Shown: one piece after another, positions 8,395-16,937 of the stretch
How positions within the stretch are numbered: position 1 is the first letter of the stretch
How the letters are laid out: each line of letters begins with the position of its first letter
Source of the DNA: Comamonadaceae bacterium
GTDB lineage: Bacteria > Pseudomonadota > Gammaproteobacteria > Burkholderiales > Burkholderiaceae_C
Assembly: GCA_003599455.1 (NCBI GenBank)
Contig: QZKF01000011.1
Location: 1 to 64,000, forward strand
Length of the DNA: 64,000 bases
Direction: 5' to 3'
Notes under the pieces: model-generated
What the model was told of the DNA's origin: nothing
The model's database searches: none
The model's input: the letters and a program-made list of their open reading frames with translations, nothing else
Made by a program: the position numbers and the translations under genes

Positions 8395-8517
8395 GGGCGT
8401 GTCCTTTCAGGTTGCGGGATGTGCGGGTGCCCTCGTGGGCGGAGCCCGGAGCATAGTTGCGCCAGGTCTTCGGAAAAAGCAGAAAATCACAGAACCAATG
8501 TCACTGAAAACCGAAGC

Positions 8518-9405
8518 ATGAACCAGGAACTCAACTACAAGCACCTGTATTACTTCTGGGTCACGGCCAAGGAAGGCGGCATGTCGCAGGCCGCGACCCG
8601 CCTGGGCATGGCGGTGCAGACGGTGAGCGCGCAGGTGCGCCTGCTGGAGCAGTCGCTCGGCCATGCGCTGTTCAAACCCGCCGGGCGCGGCCTGGCGCTC
8701 ACCGACGCCGGAAGGGTCGCGCTCGAGTGGGCCGAGCAGATCTTCGAGCTCGGCGGACAGCTGCAGGACGCGGTGCGCGACGCCGCGAGCCAGACCCGCG
8801 TGCGCCTGGTGGTGGGCATCTCCGACGGCCTGCCCAAGCTCGCCGTGCGCGACCTGCTGGCGCCCGCGCTGCAGGAGCCGCAGCTGCGCCTGATGTGCCA
8901 CGAGGACGGCTTCGAGGACCTGCTGGCCGCCCTCGCGCTGCACCGGCTGGACGTGGTGCTGTCCGACCGGCCGGCGCCGGCCAACCCCAACCTCAGGCTG
9001 TACAGCCATGCGCTCGGCTCGTCGCCGCTGGGCTGGTACGCGCCCCGGGAATGGCTGGCGCAGGCGCGGCGCGACTTTCCGCGCAGCCTGGCCGAGGTGC
9101 CGGTGCTGCTGCCCACGGCGCAGTCCTCGGTGCGCGGGCGCATCGACCTGTGGTTCGAGCGCCAGGGCGTGCAGCCGCGCGTGGTGGGCGAGTTCGAAGA
9201 CAGCGCCTTGCTGGCCACCTTCGGCGCTTCGGGCATGGGCGTGTTCCCGGCCGCCGAGCGCATGCGCGACAAGCTCTCGCAGGGCTACGGGCTGAAGTGG
9301 TTCGCACCCTGCGACGGTGTGCAGGAGCACTTCTACGCCATCGGCACCGCGCGCAAGGTGCAGCACCCGCTGGTGCAGCGCCTGCTCAGCGCGACCGTGG
9401 CCTGA
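8518..9405 (+). CDS. NhaR-like LysR family transcriptional regulator
   Basis: The ATG at 8518 begins MNQELNYKHLYYFWVTAKEG, the signature N-terminus of the NhaR subgroup of LysR regulators, giving 295 residues; the longer open frame upstream is not used. The winged helix-turn-helix spans about residues 5-64 (MSQAATRLGMAVQTVSAQVR), followed by the effector-binding domain. E. coli NhaR activates the sodium/proton antiporter gene nhaA, but no antiporter is present here, so the regulon is unknown. Its divergent neighbour, the TerB-like pair, is the natural candidate target. Confidence 0.85.
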   Translation: MNQELNYKHLYYFWVTAKEGGMSQAATRLGMAVQTVSAQVRLLEQSLGHALFKPAGRGLALTDAGRVALEWAEQIFELGGQLQDAVRDAASQTRVRLVVGISDGLPKLAVRDLLAPALQEPQLRLMCHEDGFEDLLAALALHRLDVVLSDRPAPANPNLRLYSHALGSSPLGWYAPREWLAQARRDFPRSLAEVPVLLPTAQSSVRGRIDLWFERQGVQPRVVGEFEDSALLATFGASGMGVFPAAERMRDKLSQGYGLKWFAPCDGVQEHFYAIGTARKVQHPLVQRLLSATVA

Positions 9406-9429
9406 GGCGCCGGCCCGGCGCGCCTCGCG

Positions 9430-10653
9430 TTACGGCGCGGCGCCGCCACCCGGTTCGGCGTGGTTCTTCAGCACCTCCGCGGTCGCGGCGGGCGGCGTTT
9501 CGCTGGCGGGCGGTATCCGGGGGCGGGTGACGGTCTGGATGTGCCAGACCGCGACGAACATCGCCGCGATGGTCGGGCCGATGACGAAGCCGTTGATGCC
9601 CATGGCCGCGATGCCGCCCAGGGTGGTGATCATCACCAGGTAGTCGGGCATGCCGGTGTCCTTGCCCACCAGCAGCGGGCGCAGCACGTTGTCGGCCAGG
9701 CCGATCACCAGCATGCCGTAGGCCACCAGGCTCGCGCCCTGCCACACCTGGTCGGTGGCGAACAGGTAGATCGCCATCGGCAGCCAGACCAGACCCGCAC
9801 CGACGGCGGGCAGCAGCGACAGCACCGCCATCAGCACCGCCCACAACAGGGCGCCATCGACGCCCAGCGCCCAGAACGCCAGCCCGCCGAGCATGCCCTG
9901 CACCAGCGCGACCACCAGGTTGCCCTTGACGGTGGCGCGCAGCACGGTGCCGAACTGTTCCAGCAGCTCCTGCTTGTGGTCGGGCGGCAGCGGGATGGCC
10001 AGGCGCACGCTGCGCACGATGCTCGCGCCGTCGCGGATCAGGAAGAAGGCCAGGTACAGGGTGATGAACAGGCTGACCACCAGGCCGAACGCGTCCTGGC
10101 CGAGGTTGAAGGTGTGGGTGGCGATGATCTCGCTGCCCTGCGTGAGCATCGAGGTCACCTTGCGCTGCACGCGCTCGAAATTGCCCAGGCCGACGCGCCC
10201 CAGCAGCGAGGTCACGACGTCCGGCAGCGCGTTGAACAGCGCGCGCAGCATCAGGGTCGGGTTGACCTCGCCCTTCTGGATGCGCTCGTACATCTGCGCC
10301 GCTTCCCGCGCCAGCGAGAGCAGCACCAGCAAGGCCGGCAGCACCACCACCACGATCGCCGCGCCCAGCGTGGTCAGCGCAGCCAGCGTGCGGCGGTACC
10401 GCAGGCGGGGCAGCAGCCAGCGGTTGAGCGGCGCAAACATCAGCGCGATGATCGCGCCCCAGAGGATGGTGCCGTAGAACGGCAGCAGGATCCAGGCAAA
10501 CGCCACCGTCACCGCCGCGAGCATCAGGCGCAGCGTGAGCGGGGCGGATACCGCGGGCACCGCCTGCAGGGCAGGGCGGGTTTCGTCGGGCGTCGGGGCG
10601 GGTGGCGGCTCGTGGGTGGGGTGCATGGGCGCGCGGCGAAAAGGGATGGGCAT
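9430..10653 (-). CDS. AI-2E family transporter (PerM/YdiK-like)
   Basis: The 407-residue membrane protein has the layout of the AI-2E transporter family: two paired N-terminal helices (residues about 40-75 and 85-115), a periplasmic stretch (about 115-200), then five or six helices with LLPAVGAGLVWLPMAIYL, LADNVLRPLLVGK and GINGFVIGPTIAAMFVAVW. Members range from autoinducer export to Na+/H+ antiport, so the substrate is open. An in-frame ATG at 10626 is an alternative start, because the first residues are Pro/Arg-rich and no clear ribosome site precedes 10653. It is convergent with the NhaR-like gene. Confidence 0.85.
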   Translation of the reverse strand: MPIPFRRAPMHPTHEPPPAPTPDETRPALQAVPAVSAPLTLRLMLAAVTVAFAWILLPFYGTILWGAIIALMFAPLNRWLLPRLRYRRTLAALTTLGAAIVVVVLPALLVLLSLAREAAQMYERIQKGEVNPTLMLRALFNALPDVVTSLLGRVGLGNFERVQRKVTSMLTQGSEIIATHTFNLGQDAFGLVVSLFITLYLAFFLIRDGASIVRSVRLAIPLPPDHKQELLEQFGTVLRATVKGNLVVALVQGMLGGLAFWALGVDGALLWAVLMAVLSLLPAVGAGLVWLPMAIYLFATDQVWQGASLVAYGMLVIGLADNVLRPLLVGKDTGMPDYLVMITTLGGIAAMGINGFVIGPTIAAMFVAVWHIQTVTRPRIPPASETPPAATAEVLKNHAEPGGGAAP

Positions 10654-10731
10654 GCAGTATGAGGCCGATCAGCGGCGCTCGGACCGGTGCGACCAGCGGA
10701 TGGCGCGGGGGCACGAAACGTGGTTGAATGC

Positions 10732-10767
10732 CATCCATGCAGATTCCAATTGGAATCCATATGGATG
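10732..10767. promoter_or_regulatory. 36-bp dyad operator before RHH regulator gene
   Basis: The perfect palindrome GATTCCAATTGGAATC (10742-10757) shares its centre with an outer inverted repeat CATCCAT (10732-10738) / ATGGATG (10761-10767), so 30 of 36 positions are in symmetric pairs. It ends four bases before the ATG of the ribbon-helix-helix gene. Such a site suits cooperative binding of two RHH dimers and indicates autoregulation. A nested palindrome ATCCATATGGAT occupies 10755-10766. Confidence 0.7.
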
Positions 10768-10771
10768 AAAA

Positions 10772-11194
10772 ATGACCACAACCCGCTCCCTCGAAGCCAG
10801 GCCCCGCGTCGGCGATTCCGAGAAGATGACGATCAACCTGGGCGTGGTCGACCTCGGCCAGGTCGACCTGCTGGTGCAGGAAGGTTTCTATTCCAACCGC
10901 TCCGACCTGGTGCGCACCGCGGTGCGCAACCTGCTCACCCTGCATGGCGATACCGTGCGCCAGACGGTGGCGCGCCGCACGCTCACCCTGGGCCTGCAGC
11001 ACCTCACGCGGGCCGAGCTCGAGCGCGCCGTGGCGGCCGGCGAGCGACTGCGCGTGCGGGTGGTGGGCCTGGCCCGCATCGACGACGACGTGACGCCCGA
11101 GCTGGCGCTGGCCGCGATCGAGGCGGTGTCGGTGCTCGGTGCCTTCCATGCCAGCCCGGCGGTGCGCCGCGCCCTGGCCGGGCGCATGGTGTGA
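10772..11194 (+). CDS. Ribbon-helix-helix (CopG-like) transcriptional regulator
   Basis: The 140-residue protein has an RHH DNA-binding unit at residues about 18-55: a strand KMTINLGVVDL followed by GQVDLLVQEG and FYSNRSDLVRTAVRNLL, the second-helix pattern of CopG/ParD-type proteins. The C-terminal 80 residues, ending VSVLGAFHASPAVRRALAGR, are unlike antitoxins and may form a ligand-sensing or oligomerisation domain. A 36-bp dyad sits immediately before its start codon. The next gene, 98 bases downstream on the same strand, is a PHB-depolymerase-type esterase, so control of polyester use is a reasonable but unproven role. No toxin gene is adjacent. Confidence 0.8.
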   Translation: MTTTRSLEARPRVGDSEKMTINLGVVDLGQVDLLVQEGFYSNRSDLVRTAVRNLLTLHGDTVRQTVARRTLTLGLQHLTRAELERAVAAGERLRVRVVGLARIDDDVTPELALAAIEAVSVLGAFHASPAVRRALAGRMV

Positions 11195-11292
11195 GCCGCC
11201 GTCCCCTTTTGCTGTCCCCCTTCCGCCCCCTGAAAGCCCGCTTGAACCCACGCCCTTCTTCAATCCCGAACGCCTCTGCGGACACGCTCGCC

Positions 11293-12387
11293 ATGAACAT
11301 CCACGACACCATCGAGCAGGCGCTCACCCGCGCCGGGCTGGACACGCGGTCGGGCCCGTTGCGCGGCGTGACCGACACCATCCGCGAGGCGTTGGCCTCG
11401 GCCGGGCTGGGGACCCGGGCGGCGCACCCGCCGTCCACCGGCCACGGCGCGGTGATCGACGTCGCCGCGCGCGAGGTGCCGCCACCGCAGGAACGCGGCG
11501 ACGCCGCGCCCGACCCGGGCGTGGCGCAGGGCGCGGGCCAGTTCGTCGCGCGCCGCTTCAGCCACGCCGCCGGCACGCGCGCCTACAAGCTGTACCTGCC
11601 GGCCCGTGTGGCGCGTGCACCCGGCGAGGCGCTGCCGCTGGTGGTGATGCTGCACGGCTGCACGCAGTCGGCCGACGACTTTGCCGCCGGCACGCAGATG
11701 AACCGGCTGGCCGATGCCCACGGCTTTCTGGTGGTCTACCCCGAGCAGGCCGCGGGCGCCAACGCCTCGCGCTGCTGGAACTGGTTTCGTGCCGAAGACC
11801 AGGTGCGCGAGGGCGGTGAGCCCGCGCTGATCGCCGGCATCGTGCAGGCGGTGGCGGCCGGGCACGCGGTGGACCCGCGGCGCATTTTCGTGGCCGGCCT
11901 GTCGGCGGGCGCGGCCATGGCGGTGATCCTGGGCGAGACCCATCCCGAGCTGTTCGCCGCCGTGGGCGTGCACTCGGGCCTGCCTTACCGAAGCGCGAGT
12001 GACGTGCCGTCGGCGCTCGCGGCGATGAAGGGCCGCGCCGCGCCAGCGCCCGGGCGGGTGACGCGCGCGGTGCCGACCATCGTGTTCCATGGCGACCGCG
12101 ACCACACCGTGCAGCACAGCAACGGCGACCGCATTGCCGAACAGGCGCGTGCGCAGCAGGCCCTGCAGGCCCGCTCGGAAACCGACACCGCACCGGGCGG
12201 GCGGCGCTACACGCGCACCCTGCATGCCGACGCCGGGGGCCGGCCGCGCGTGGAGCTGTGGACCCTGCACGGGGCCGGCCACGCCTGGTCGGGCGGCCAC
12301 GCCTCAGGCTCGTACACCGACGGCACCGGGCCCGACGCCTCGGCCGAGATGCTGCGCTTCTTCCTGGCGCAGCGCCCGCCGGGCTAA
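11293..12387 (+). CDS. PHB depolymerase family esterase
   Basis: An alpha/beta hydrolase of 364 residues starting at the ATG 11293 (MNIHDTIEQALTRAG). The lipase box GLSAG puts the nucleophile at S204; LVVMLHGCTQSADDF is the oxyanion-hole strand of the LpqC/PHB-depolymerase group, GDRDHTV supplies the acid and GAGHAWSGG the histidine. No signal peptide is visible, so it should act in the cytoplasm on short polyhydroxyalkanoate chains or related esters. It follows the RHH regulator and its stop overlaps the stop of the convergent REC-PAS gene. Confidence 0.85.
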   Translation: MNIHDTIEQALTRAGLDTRSGPLRGVTDTIREALASAGLGTRAAHPPSTGHGAVIDVAAREVPPPQERGDAAPDPGVAQGAGQFVARRFSHAAGTRAYKLYLPARVARAPGEALPLVVMLHGCTQSADDFAAGTQMNRLADAHGFLVVYPEQAAGANASRCWNWFRAEDQVREGGEPALIAGIVQAVAAGHAVDPRRIFVAGLSAGAAMAVILGETHPELFAAVGVHSGLPYRSASDVPSALAAMKGRAAPAPGRVTRAVPTIVFHGDRDHTVQHSNGDRIAEQARAQQALQARSETDTAPGGRRYTRTLHADAGGRPRVELWTLHGAGHAWSGGHASGSYTDGTGPDASAEMLRFFLAQRPPG

Positions 12388-13214
12388 ACCTGGTGGTCGG
12401 GCCGGATCGCCACCCCGTAGCCCCGGTAGCCGAGGAAATTGCACTGGCTGTCGAACATCGGAGTGCCGCTGACGCGGAAGCGCTGCTGGCTGCCGTCGGG
12501 CAGCTGGCGGCCGAACACGAAGTCCAGGAACGGGCTGCGCGATGCGATGCGGGCCTGCAGCGCGCTGCGCTCGGCCTCGTTCCAGCCCGTTTCGGGCGGG
12601 TCGGGCGGTCCGTCGGCCAGGCCCGCCACGCGGATGCCCAGCATCTCCAGCACCGGGCCCGAGACCTTGGTGAAATGGCCGGCGCTGTCCTGCTCCCAGT
12701 ACCAGTCGGTGGCCAGTTCGGTCAGCCCACGGTAGCGCGCCTCGCTCTCGCGCAGCTCGGCCGTGCGCTCCAGCACCTCGAGCTCCAGCGCGTGGTTGTG
12801 CGCGGCCAGTTTCCGGTACAGCAGGCGCACCTCGAGCAGGTTGCGGATGCGCGTCCTCACCTCGACCATGTCGAACGGCTTGCTCACGAAGTCCTTGGCG
12901 CCGGCCTGCAGCGCGCGCAGCTTGTGGCCAGGCTGGGCCGTGATCACCAGCACCGACAGGTAGTCGTCGCCACCGCTGGCCTTGAGGCCCTCCATCACCT
13001 GGAAGCCGTCCATGCCCGGCATCTGCAGGTCGAGCAGGATCAGGTCGAAACCGTGCTTGCGGTGCAGCGCGCACACCGTCTCCGGTTGCTGGGTGGTGGT
13101 GATGCGCGAGTAGCCGGCCGCCAGCAGCATGGCTTCGAGCAGGCTCACGTTGGCCTGCTGGTCGTCCACGATGAGGATGTGGGCGTTGAGGATGTCTTGT
13201 TCGGTGACCATCAT
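12384..13214 (-). CDS. Response regulator with C-terminal PAS domain
   Basis: The 276-residue protein starts at 13214 (MMVTEQD), overlapping the stop of the hybrid kinase gene by four bases (ATGA). Residues 10-130 form a receiver domain with acidic pair D17-D18, phosphoacceptor D62 (LILLDLQMPGMDG) and the lysine of VSKPF. A coiled linker (residues about 135-165) leads to a PAS-like domain, and the protein ends there. There is no DNA-binding, GGDEF, EAL or kinase output. It may be a phosphate sink, a partner-binding relay or a truncated derivative of a longer signalling protein. Coupling to the kinase indicates the pair works together. Confidence 0.85.
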   Translation of the reverse strand: MMVTEQDILNAHILIVDDQQANVSLLEAMLLAAGYSRITTTQQPETVCALHRKHGFDLILLDLQMPGMDGFQVMEGLKASGGDDYLSVLVITAQPGHKLRALQAGAKDFVSKPFDMVEVRTRIRNLLEVRLLYRKLAAHNHALELEVLERTAELRESEARYRGLTELATDWYWEQDSAGHFTKVSGPVLEMLGIRVAGLADGPPDPPETGWNEAERSALQARIASRSPFLDFVFGRQLPDGSQQRFRVSGTPMFDSQCNFLGYRGYGVAIRPDHQV

Positions 13215-14935
13215 GCGGGTTCTTTCTGGGCGGCGGGACCGGGTGAGGCTTGCGACAGGGCGAGTGCCGCATCCAGTGCGTCGAGCAGCTGCTGGACCTT
13301 GATCGGTTTGGTGATGTACTGGAAGAAGCCGGCCGCCAGACCCTTGTTCACGTCGCGCGGCACCGCGTTGGCGCTGAGTGCGATCACCGGAATGTGCGAG
13401 GTGGCCGGGTCGGCGCTCAGGATGCGCAGCGCCTCCAGGCCGCTGATGCCCGGCAGGTTGATGTCCATCAGCACCACGTCGGGCTGGTACACGCGGGCGA
13501 ACTCGATGCCCACGCTCGCGTCGGCCGCGCCGATCAGGCGCCAGTCGCTGCGGCGCTCGATGATCTGTTCGACCAGCGCCAGGTTGGCCGGGTTGTCTTC
13601 CACATAGAGCAGGGTGCGCAGCGGCAGGCCGTCGGGCGCCAGTGCGCCCGGCGCGGGTGCCACCAGGTCGAGCGCGCCGGCCGCGTGCTGCGGTGCCTCG
13701 GTCAGACGCATCTCGATCCAGAACTCGCTGCCCACGCCGGGCGTGCTGTTGGCACCGATCTCGCCGCCCATGAGGTGCACCAGGCGTTGCGTGACGACCA
13801 GGCCGATGCCGGTGCCTTCCTCCGTGCCCGACTCCTGGCCCAGGCGGTTGAACGGCTGGAACAGCTGCGCCACCTGCTCGGGCGCGAGGCCCGCGCCGGT
13901 GTCGCGCACGCTGATGCGGATCGCATCGCTGCGGCACAGCGTGCAGTCCAGCGTCACGTGGCCGCCGGGCTGGTTGTACTTGATGGCGTTGAACAGCAGG
14001 TTGATCAGCACCTGCTTGAGCCGCGTGCGGTCCGCGGTGACGAAGCGCACCGAGGCCAGCCGGGGAAACGCCAGGCCGATGCCGCGCTGCTGCGCCTGCG
14101 GCTCCACCATGGCGCGGCACTCCAGCATCACCTCCATCAGCGAGACCGGCTCCTCCGACAGCGTGAGCCGACCCGATTCGATCAGCGCCAGGTCGAGCAC
14201 CTCGTTGATCAGCTCCAGCAGGTACCAGCCGGCTTTGAGGATCTGCTCGATGCTGCGCTTCTGGCCCGGTGTGGGCGCGGGCGAACCCGTCTCCAGCAGC
14301 TGCGCAAAACCCAGCACCGCGTTGAGCGGGGTGCGCAGCTCGTGGCTCATGCTGGAGAGAAAGTCGGACTTGGCGCGGTTGGCCTTCTCGGCCGCCGCCA
14401 CCGCGTCGTTGAGCTCGAGCTCGACGCGCTTGCGCACCGAGTTGTCGGTGCCGATCAGCAGGTAGCCGATCAGGTCGGTGTGGTCGTCGCGCAGCGCCGT
14501 GATCGACACGATGGCCGGGAAACGGCTGCCGTCGCGGCAGATGTAGGTGAGTTCGTAGATGTCCTCGATGCCGCGCGAGGCCTTGAAGGCCAGTGCCTCG
14601 AAGCCCGGTGCGATCGGCGTGTCCAGCTCCAGGCTCAGGGCGCGGGCGCGCTCGGCCACCTCCTCGGGGTCGTGGATGTCGCTCGGCCGGATGCGGTTGA
14701 CCACCTCGTCGGCCCGGTAGCCCAGCATGCGCTCGGCGCCCACGTTGAACAGCTGGATGATGCCGTTCTCGTCGGTGGCGATGATGGAGAAGTTGGCGCT
14801 GGTGAGGATGGCGTTCTGCAAGGCGCCGGCCTTGAGCAGGGCCAGGCGCCGGGCCGGTTCGGCGGCGTCGCCCCAGGCGGCGGGTTCGGCGGTGGGCGCG
14901 GGGCGTGGGTCGGGAAGGGTGCCGGGAACGGACAT
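13211..14935 (-). CDS. Hybrid sensor histidine kinase (PAS-HisKA-HATPase-REC)
   Basis: Domains in order: an N-terminal Pro/Ala-rich leader, PAS at residues about 45-165 (FSIIATDENGIIQLFNVGAE), HisKA with H198 in SSMSHELRTPLNAV, HATPase_c at about 300-415 (N box NLLFNAIKYN, G1 DTGAGLAP, G2 GTGIGLVV), and a receiver at about 445-560 with D in VVLMDINLPG and the lysine of ITKPIK. No membrane segment is seen, so the kinase should sense a cytoplasmic or diffusible signal. Its stop overlaps the start of the REC-PAS gene, a strong sign of one signalling pathway. The 117 bases upstream (to the next stop at 15053) hold no gene. Confidence 0.9.
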   Translation of the reverse strand: MSVPGTLPDPRPAPTAEPAAWGDAAEPARRLALLKAGALQNAILTSANFSIIATDENGIIQLFNVGAERMLGYRADEVVNRIRPSDIHDPEEVAERARALSLELDTPIAPGFEALAFKASRGIEDIYELTYICRDGSRFPAIVSITALRDDHTDLIGYLLIGTDNSVRKRVELELNDAVAAAEKANRAKSDFLSSMSHELRTPLNAVLGFAQLLETGSPAPTPGQKRSIEQILKAGWYLLELINEVLDLALIESGRLTLSEEPVSLMEVMLECRAMVEPQAQQRGIGLAFPRLASVRFVTADRTRLKQVLINLLFNAIKYNQPGGHVTLDCTLCRSDAIRISVRDTGAGLAPEQVAQLFQPFNRLGQESGTEEGTGIGLVVTQRLVHLMGGEIGANSTPGVGSEFWIEMRLTEAPQHAAGALDLVAPAPGALAPDGLPLRTLLYVEDNPANLALVEQIIERRSDWRLIGAADASVGIEFARVYQPDVVLMDINLPGISGLEALRILSADPATSHIPVIALSANAVPRDVNKGLAAGFFQYITKPIKVQQLLDALDAALALSQASPGPAAQKEPA

Positions 14936-15052
14936 CGGTGCTTTCGGTGACAGCCAGGGAGGGCCGGGAAACGGCAGGAGACCACCCTAGTTCGTCGGCC
15001 GACCCCCCGTCTGTGCGCTGGCAGACACAGCGCCCCCCGGGTCAACCCGCGT

Positions 15053-16117
15053 TCACGGCCCCGGCCGGAAGAACTCGGCCATCCAGGGCGGGCCGCCGTC
15101 GCGCCGGAACACCAGCGCCACCGCCAGCGTCGGACCCTCCCGCTGCCACGCCACGCGCCGGTAGCCCGGCATCAGGCACCCGTCCTGCTGCCGCTCGCCC
15201 GGCTGGATCGAATTGCCCATGCTCAGGTAGTTCGGCGCGCCGTCGGCCGCCCGGTGCAGCGCGAACAACACCCGGGTGCGCGGCACCGGCGCGGCGACGT
15301 CGAAGCCGTCCTCGCGAAAGCCCACGGCAAAGGCGGGTGTGCCGCCCTCGGCGGGCAGCAGCCGGTGCTCGGCCACCTGGCGCCGCCCGTCGATGACCCA
15401 GTGCAGCCGCAACCGGGGCGCCTGCTCGCGCGCCGCCCACATCAGGTGCAGATCCTGGCCCTGGCGGCAGAAGGCCGTCTGGCTGAGGCCGGCGGTGTCG
15501 TACCAGAGCTCGCCCACGCGTTCGTCCACACGTTCCAGCCGCAGGCCCGGCGGGGCGATCAGCGACTGCGCAAACACCGTGCCCGCCACCGGCATGTCGA
15601 AGCGCTGCAGGGGCTGCACCGCGTGCGCCAGCGGCACCGGCGTGCCGGCGTCGGGCGGGTTGTCCTCGTGGTGGCGCGCCGCGGCCTCGAGCGGGCCGGC
15701 CGCCTGCAGCGCCGCGAAACCGGGCAGGCCGAACACCAGCAGACCGCTCAGCGACAGCGCCACACACTCACCGGTGCTCAGCGCGGGCGTCAGGCGGCGG
15801 CCCACGCCCAGGTGGCTGCCGAACCAGATCAGCGGCCCCACCGTGATCAGCAGGCCGTAGAACACCGCCAGGCCTTCCATGCCCGAGACCGCGCGCGCCG
15901 GCCCCAGCACCACCAGCACGACCAGCGGCGCGGCCAGCAGCGACACCATGCGCAGCGCGAGCCAGCTGCCCGCCTTGCCCTGGCGCCGGAAGTGGCGCCA
16001 CTCCAGCCACAGCACCAGCAGCACCCCCGCGAGCACGAGCGCGGCCCCGGTGGCCCAGGTCTGCTGCTCGCTGGCGGGCAGGGCCTGCAGGGTTTCGATG
16101 TAGCGGGAAAGGTTCAT
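15053..16117 (-). CDS. Unknown membrane protein with C-terminal soluble domain
   Basis: The ATG at 16117 (MNLSRYIETLQALPASEQQ) gives 354 residues; the frame is open further upstream without a convincing start. About four hydrophobic segments in the first 135 residues are followed by a soluble region of about 210 residues containing the stretch LHLMWAAREQAPRLRLHW. I do not recognise a family. The 133-base region between it and the divergent 16251 gene could hold promoters for both, but I could not define them. Confidence 0.65.
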   Translation of the reverse strand: MNLSRYIETLQALPASEQQTWATGAALVLAGVLLVLWLEWRHFRRQGKAGSWLALRMVSLLAAPLVVLVVLGPARAVSGMEGLAVFYGLLITVGPLIWFGSHLGVGRRLTPALSTGECVALSLSGLLVFGLPGFAALQAAGPLEAAARHHEDNPPDAGTPVPLAHAVQPLQRFDMPVAGTVFAQSLIAPPGLRLERVDERVGELWYDTAGLSQTAFCRQGQDLHLMWAAREQAPRLRLHWVIDGRRQVAEHRLLPAEGGTPAFAVGFREDGFDVAAPVPRTRVLFALHRAADGAPNYLSMGNSIQPGERQQDGCLMPGYRRVAWQREGPTLAVALVFRRDGGPPWMAEFFRPGP

Positions 16118-16250
16118 GGGGTGCAGCGAATGAACGACAGGCCTCCATCGTAGGGGCGCGCCGCGGGCTGTCCAGACCGCTCGACAGGGCCGCTCCACCC
16201 GGCCATCGGGCTACCATCGCCCGATCTTGTGCTCAGCCTGGAGGGCGGGA

Positions 16251-16937
16251 ATGGAAGAACCGGCATTGGCTGCGGCGGCCACACCCCGGGCCGCGTGGGC
16301 CCGGGCCCTGGTGGCGCGCTACGACGGCGCGGTCATGCGCGTCGAGCCGCCCGCCGCCGTGGCGTGGCCGGTCGGGCCCCTGAGCGACGCGCAGCAAACC
16401 ACCTGGAGGCGACTGCTGGCCTGGTGCTTCGCCGGCGCGGGCGATGGCCGCAGCCCGTTCTGGCGTCCCGGGGTGTTGCCGCGCGTCGAGCAACGCTTCG
16501 CCGTGGCCACGCTGGCGGATGGGTCCGATGCGGACCGCGCGCGGCTCGTCGAAGCCTTTTCGCGGCATCTCGATGGCAGCGACCAGCTCGAAGCCGCGGG
16601 CGGTGCCGTCGCCGGCCTGCTGCTGCGCCTGCGCGTCAAGCGCAACGACGCCCTCTGGTGGCGCGCCCGCCAGCCCTCGGACCCGTGGGACTGCGGTTAC
16701 CTGATCGGCGAACCGGCGGCCCTGCGGCGCTTCCAGCCGCGCCGCGCCACCTTGATGGTGGCCGACGACAGCCTGCCCGATGCCGCGCTGCGCGAGGCGC
16801 TGCACATCCTGCAGACCCGCAGCGCCGGGTTTCGCCACCCGGTGCGTTTGCTGGTGCTCGGCCGTGGCGGCGACGCGCTGGCCGTCGGCGGCCTCAACCC
16901 CACACCGCTTCCAGCGCCGACCACGCCGCCGCGATGA
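16251..16937 (+). CDS. Unknown soluble protein, 228 aa
   Basis: No family is recognised. The ATG at 16251 is chosen because GGAGGG (16240-16245) lies five bases upstream, better than a TTG at 16227. The protein is rich in Ala, Arg and Trp, lacks a signal peptide, and has a C-terminal helix-strand region with VRLLVLGRGGDALAVGG. Its last 44 bases overlap the convergent LysR gene in the opposite strand, an unusually long overlap. Both frames look coding up to their stops, but a start or stop error in this hypothetical gene would remove the overlap. Confidence 0.55.
   Translation: MEEPALAAAATPRAAWARALVARYDGAVMRVEPPAAVAWPVGPLSDAQQTTWRRLLAWCFAGAGDGRSPFWRPGVLPRVEQRFAVATLADGSDADRARLVEAFSRHLDGSDQLEAAGGAVAGLLLRLRVKRNDALWWRARQPSDPWDCGYLIGEPAALRRFQPRRATLMVADDSLPDAALREALHILQTRSAGFRHPVRLLVLGRGGDALAVGGLNPTPLPAPTTPPR

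Noticed and set aside
8518..9405. Regulation of a sodium/proton antiporter by the NhaR-like protein
   Set aside because: No nhaA or related antiporter is in the window; the name reflects family similarity only.
10772..11194. Toxin-antitoxin locus, because of the RHH protein
   Set aside because: The next gene is a full-size esterase and no small toxin gene lies beside it; the C-terminal region is unlike antitoxins.
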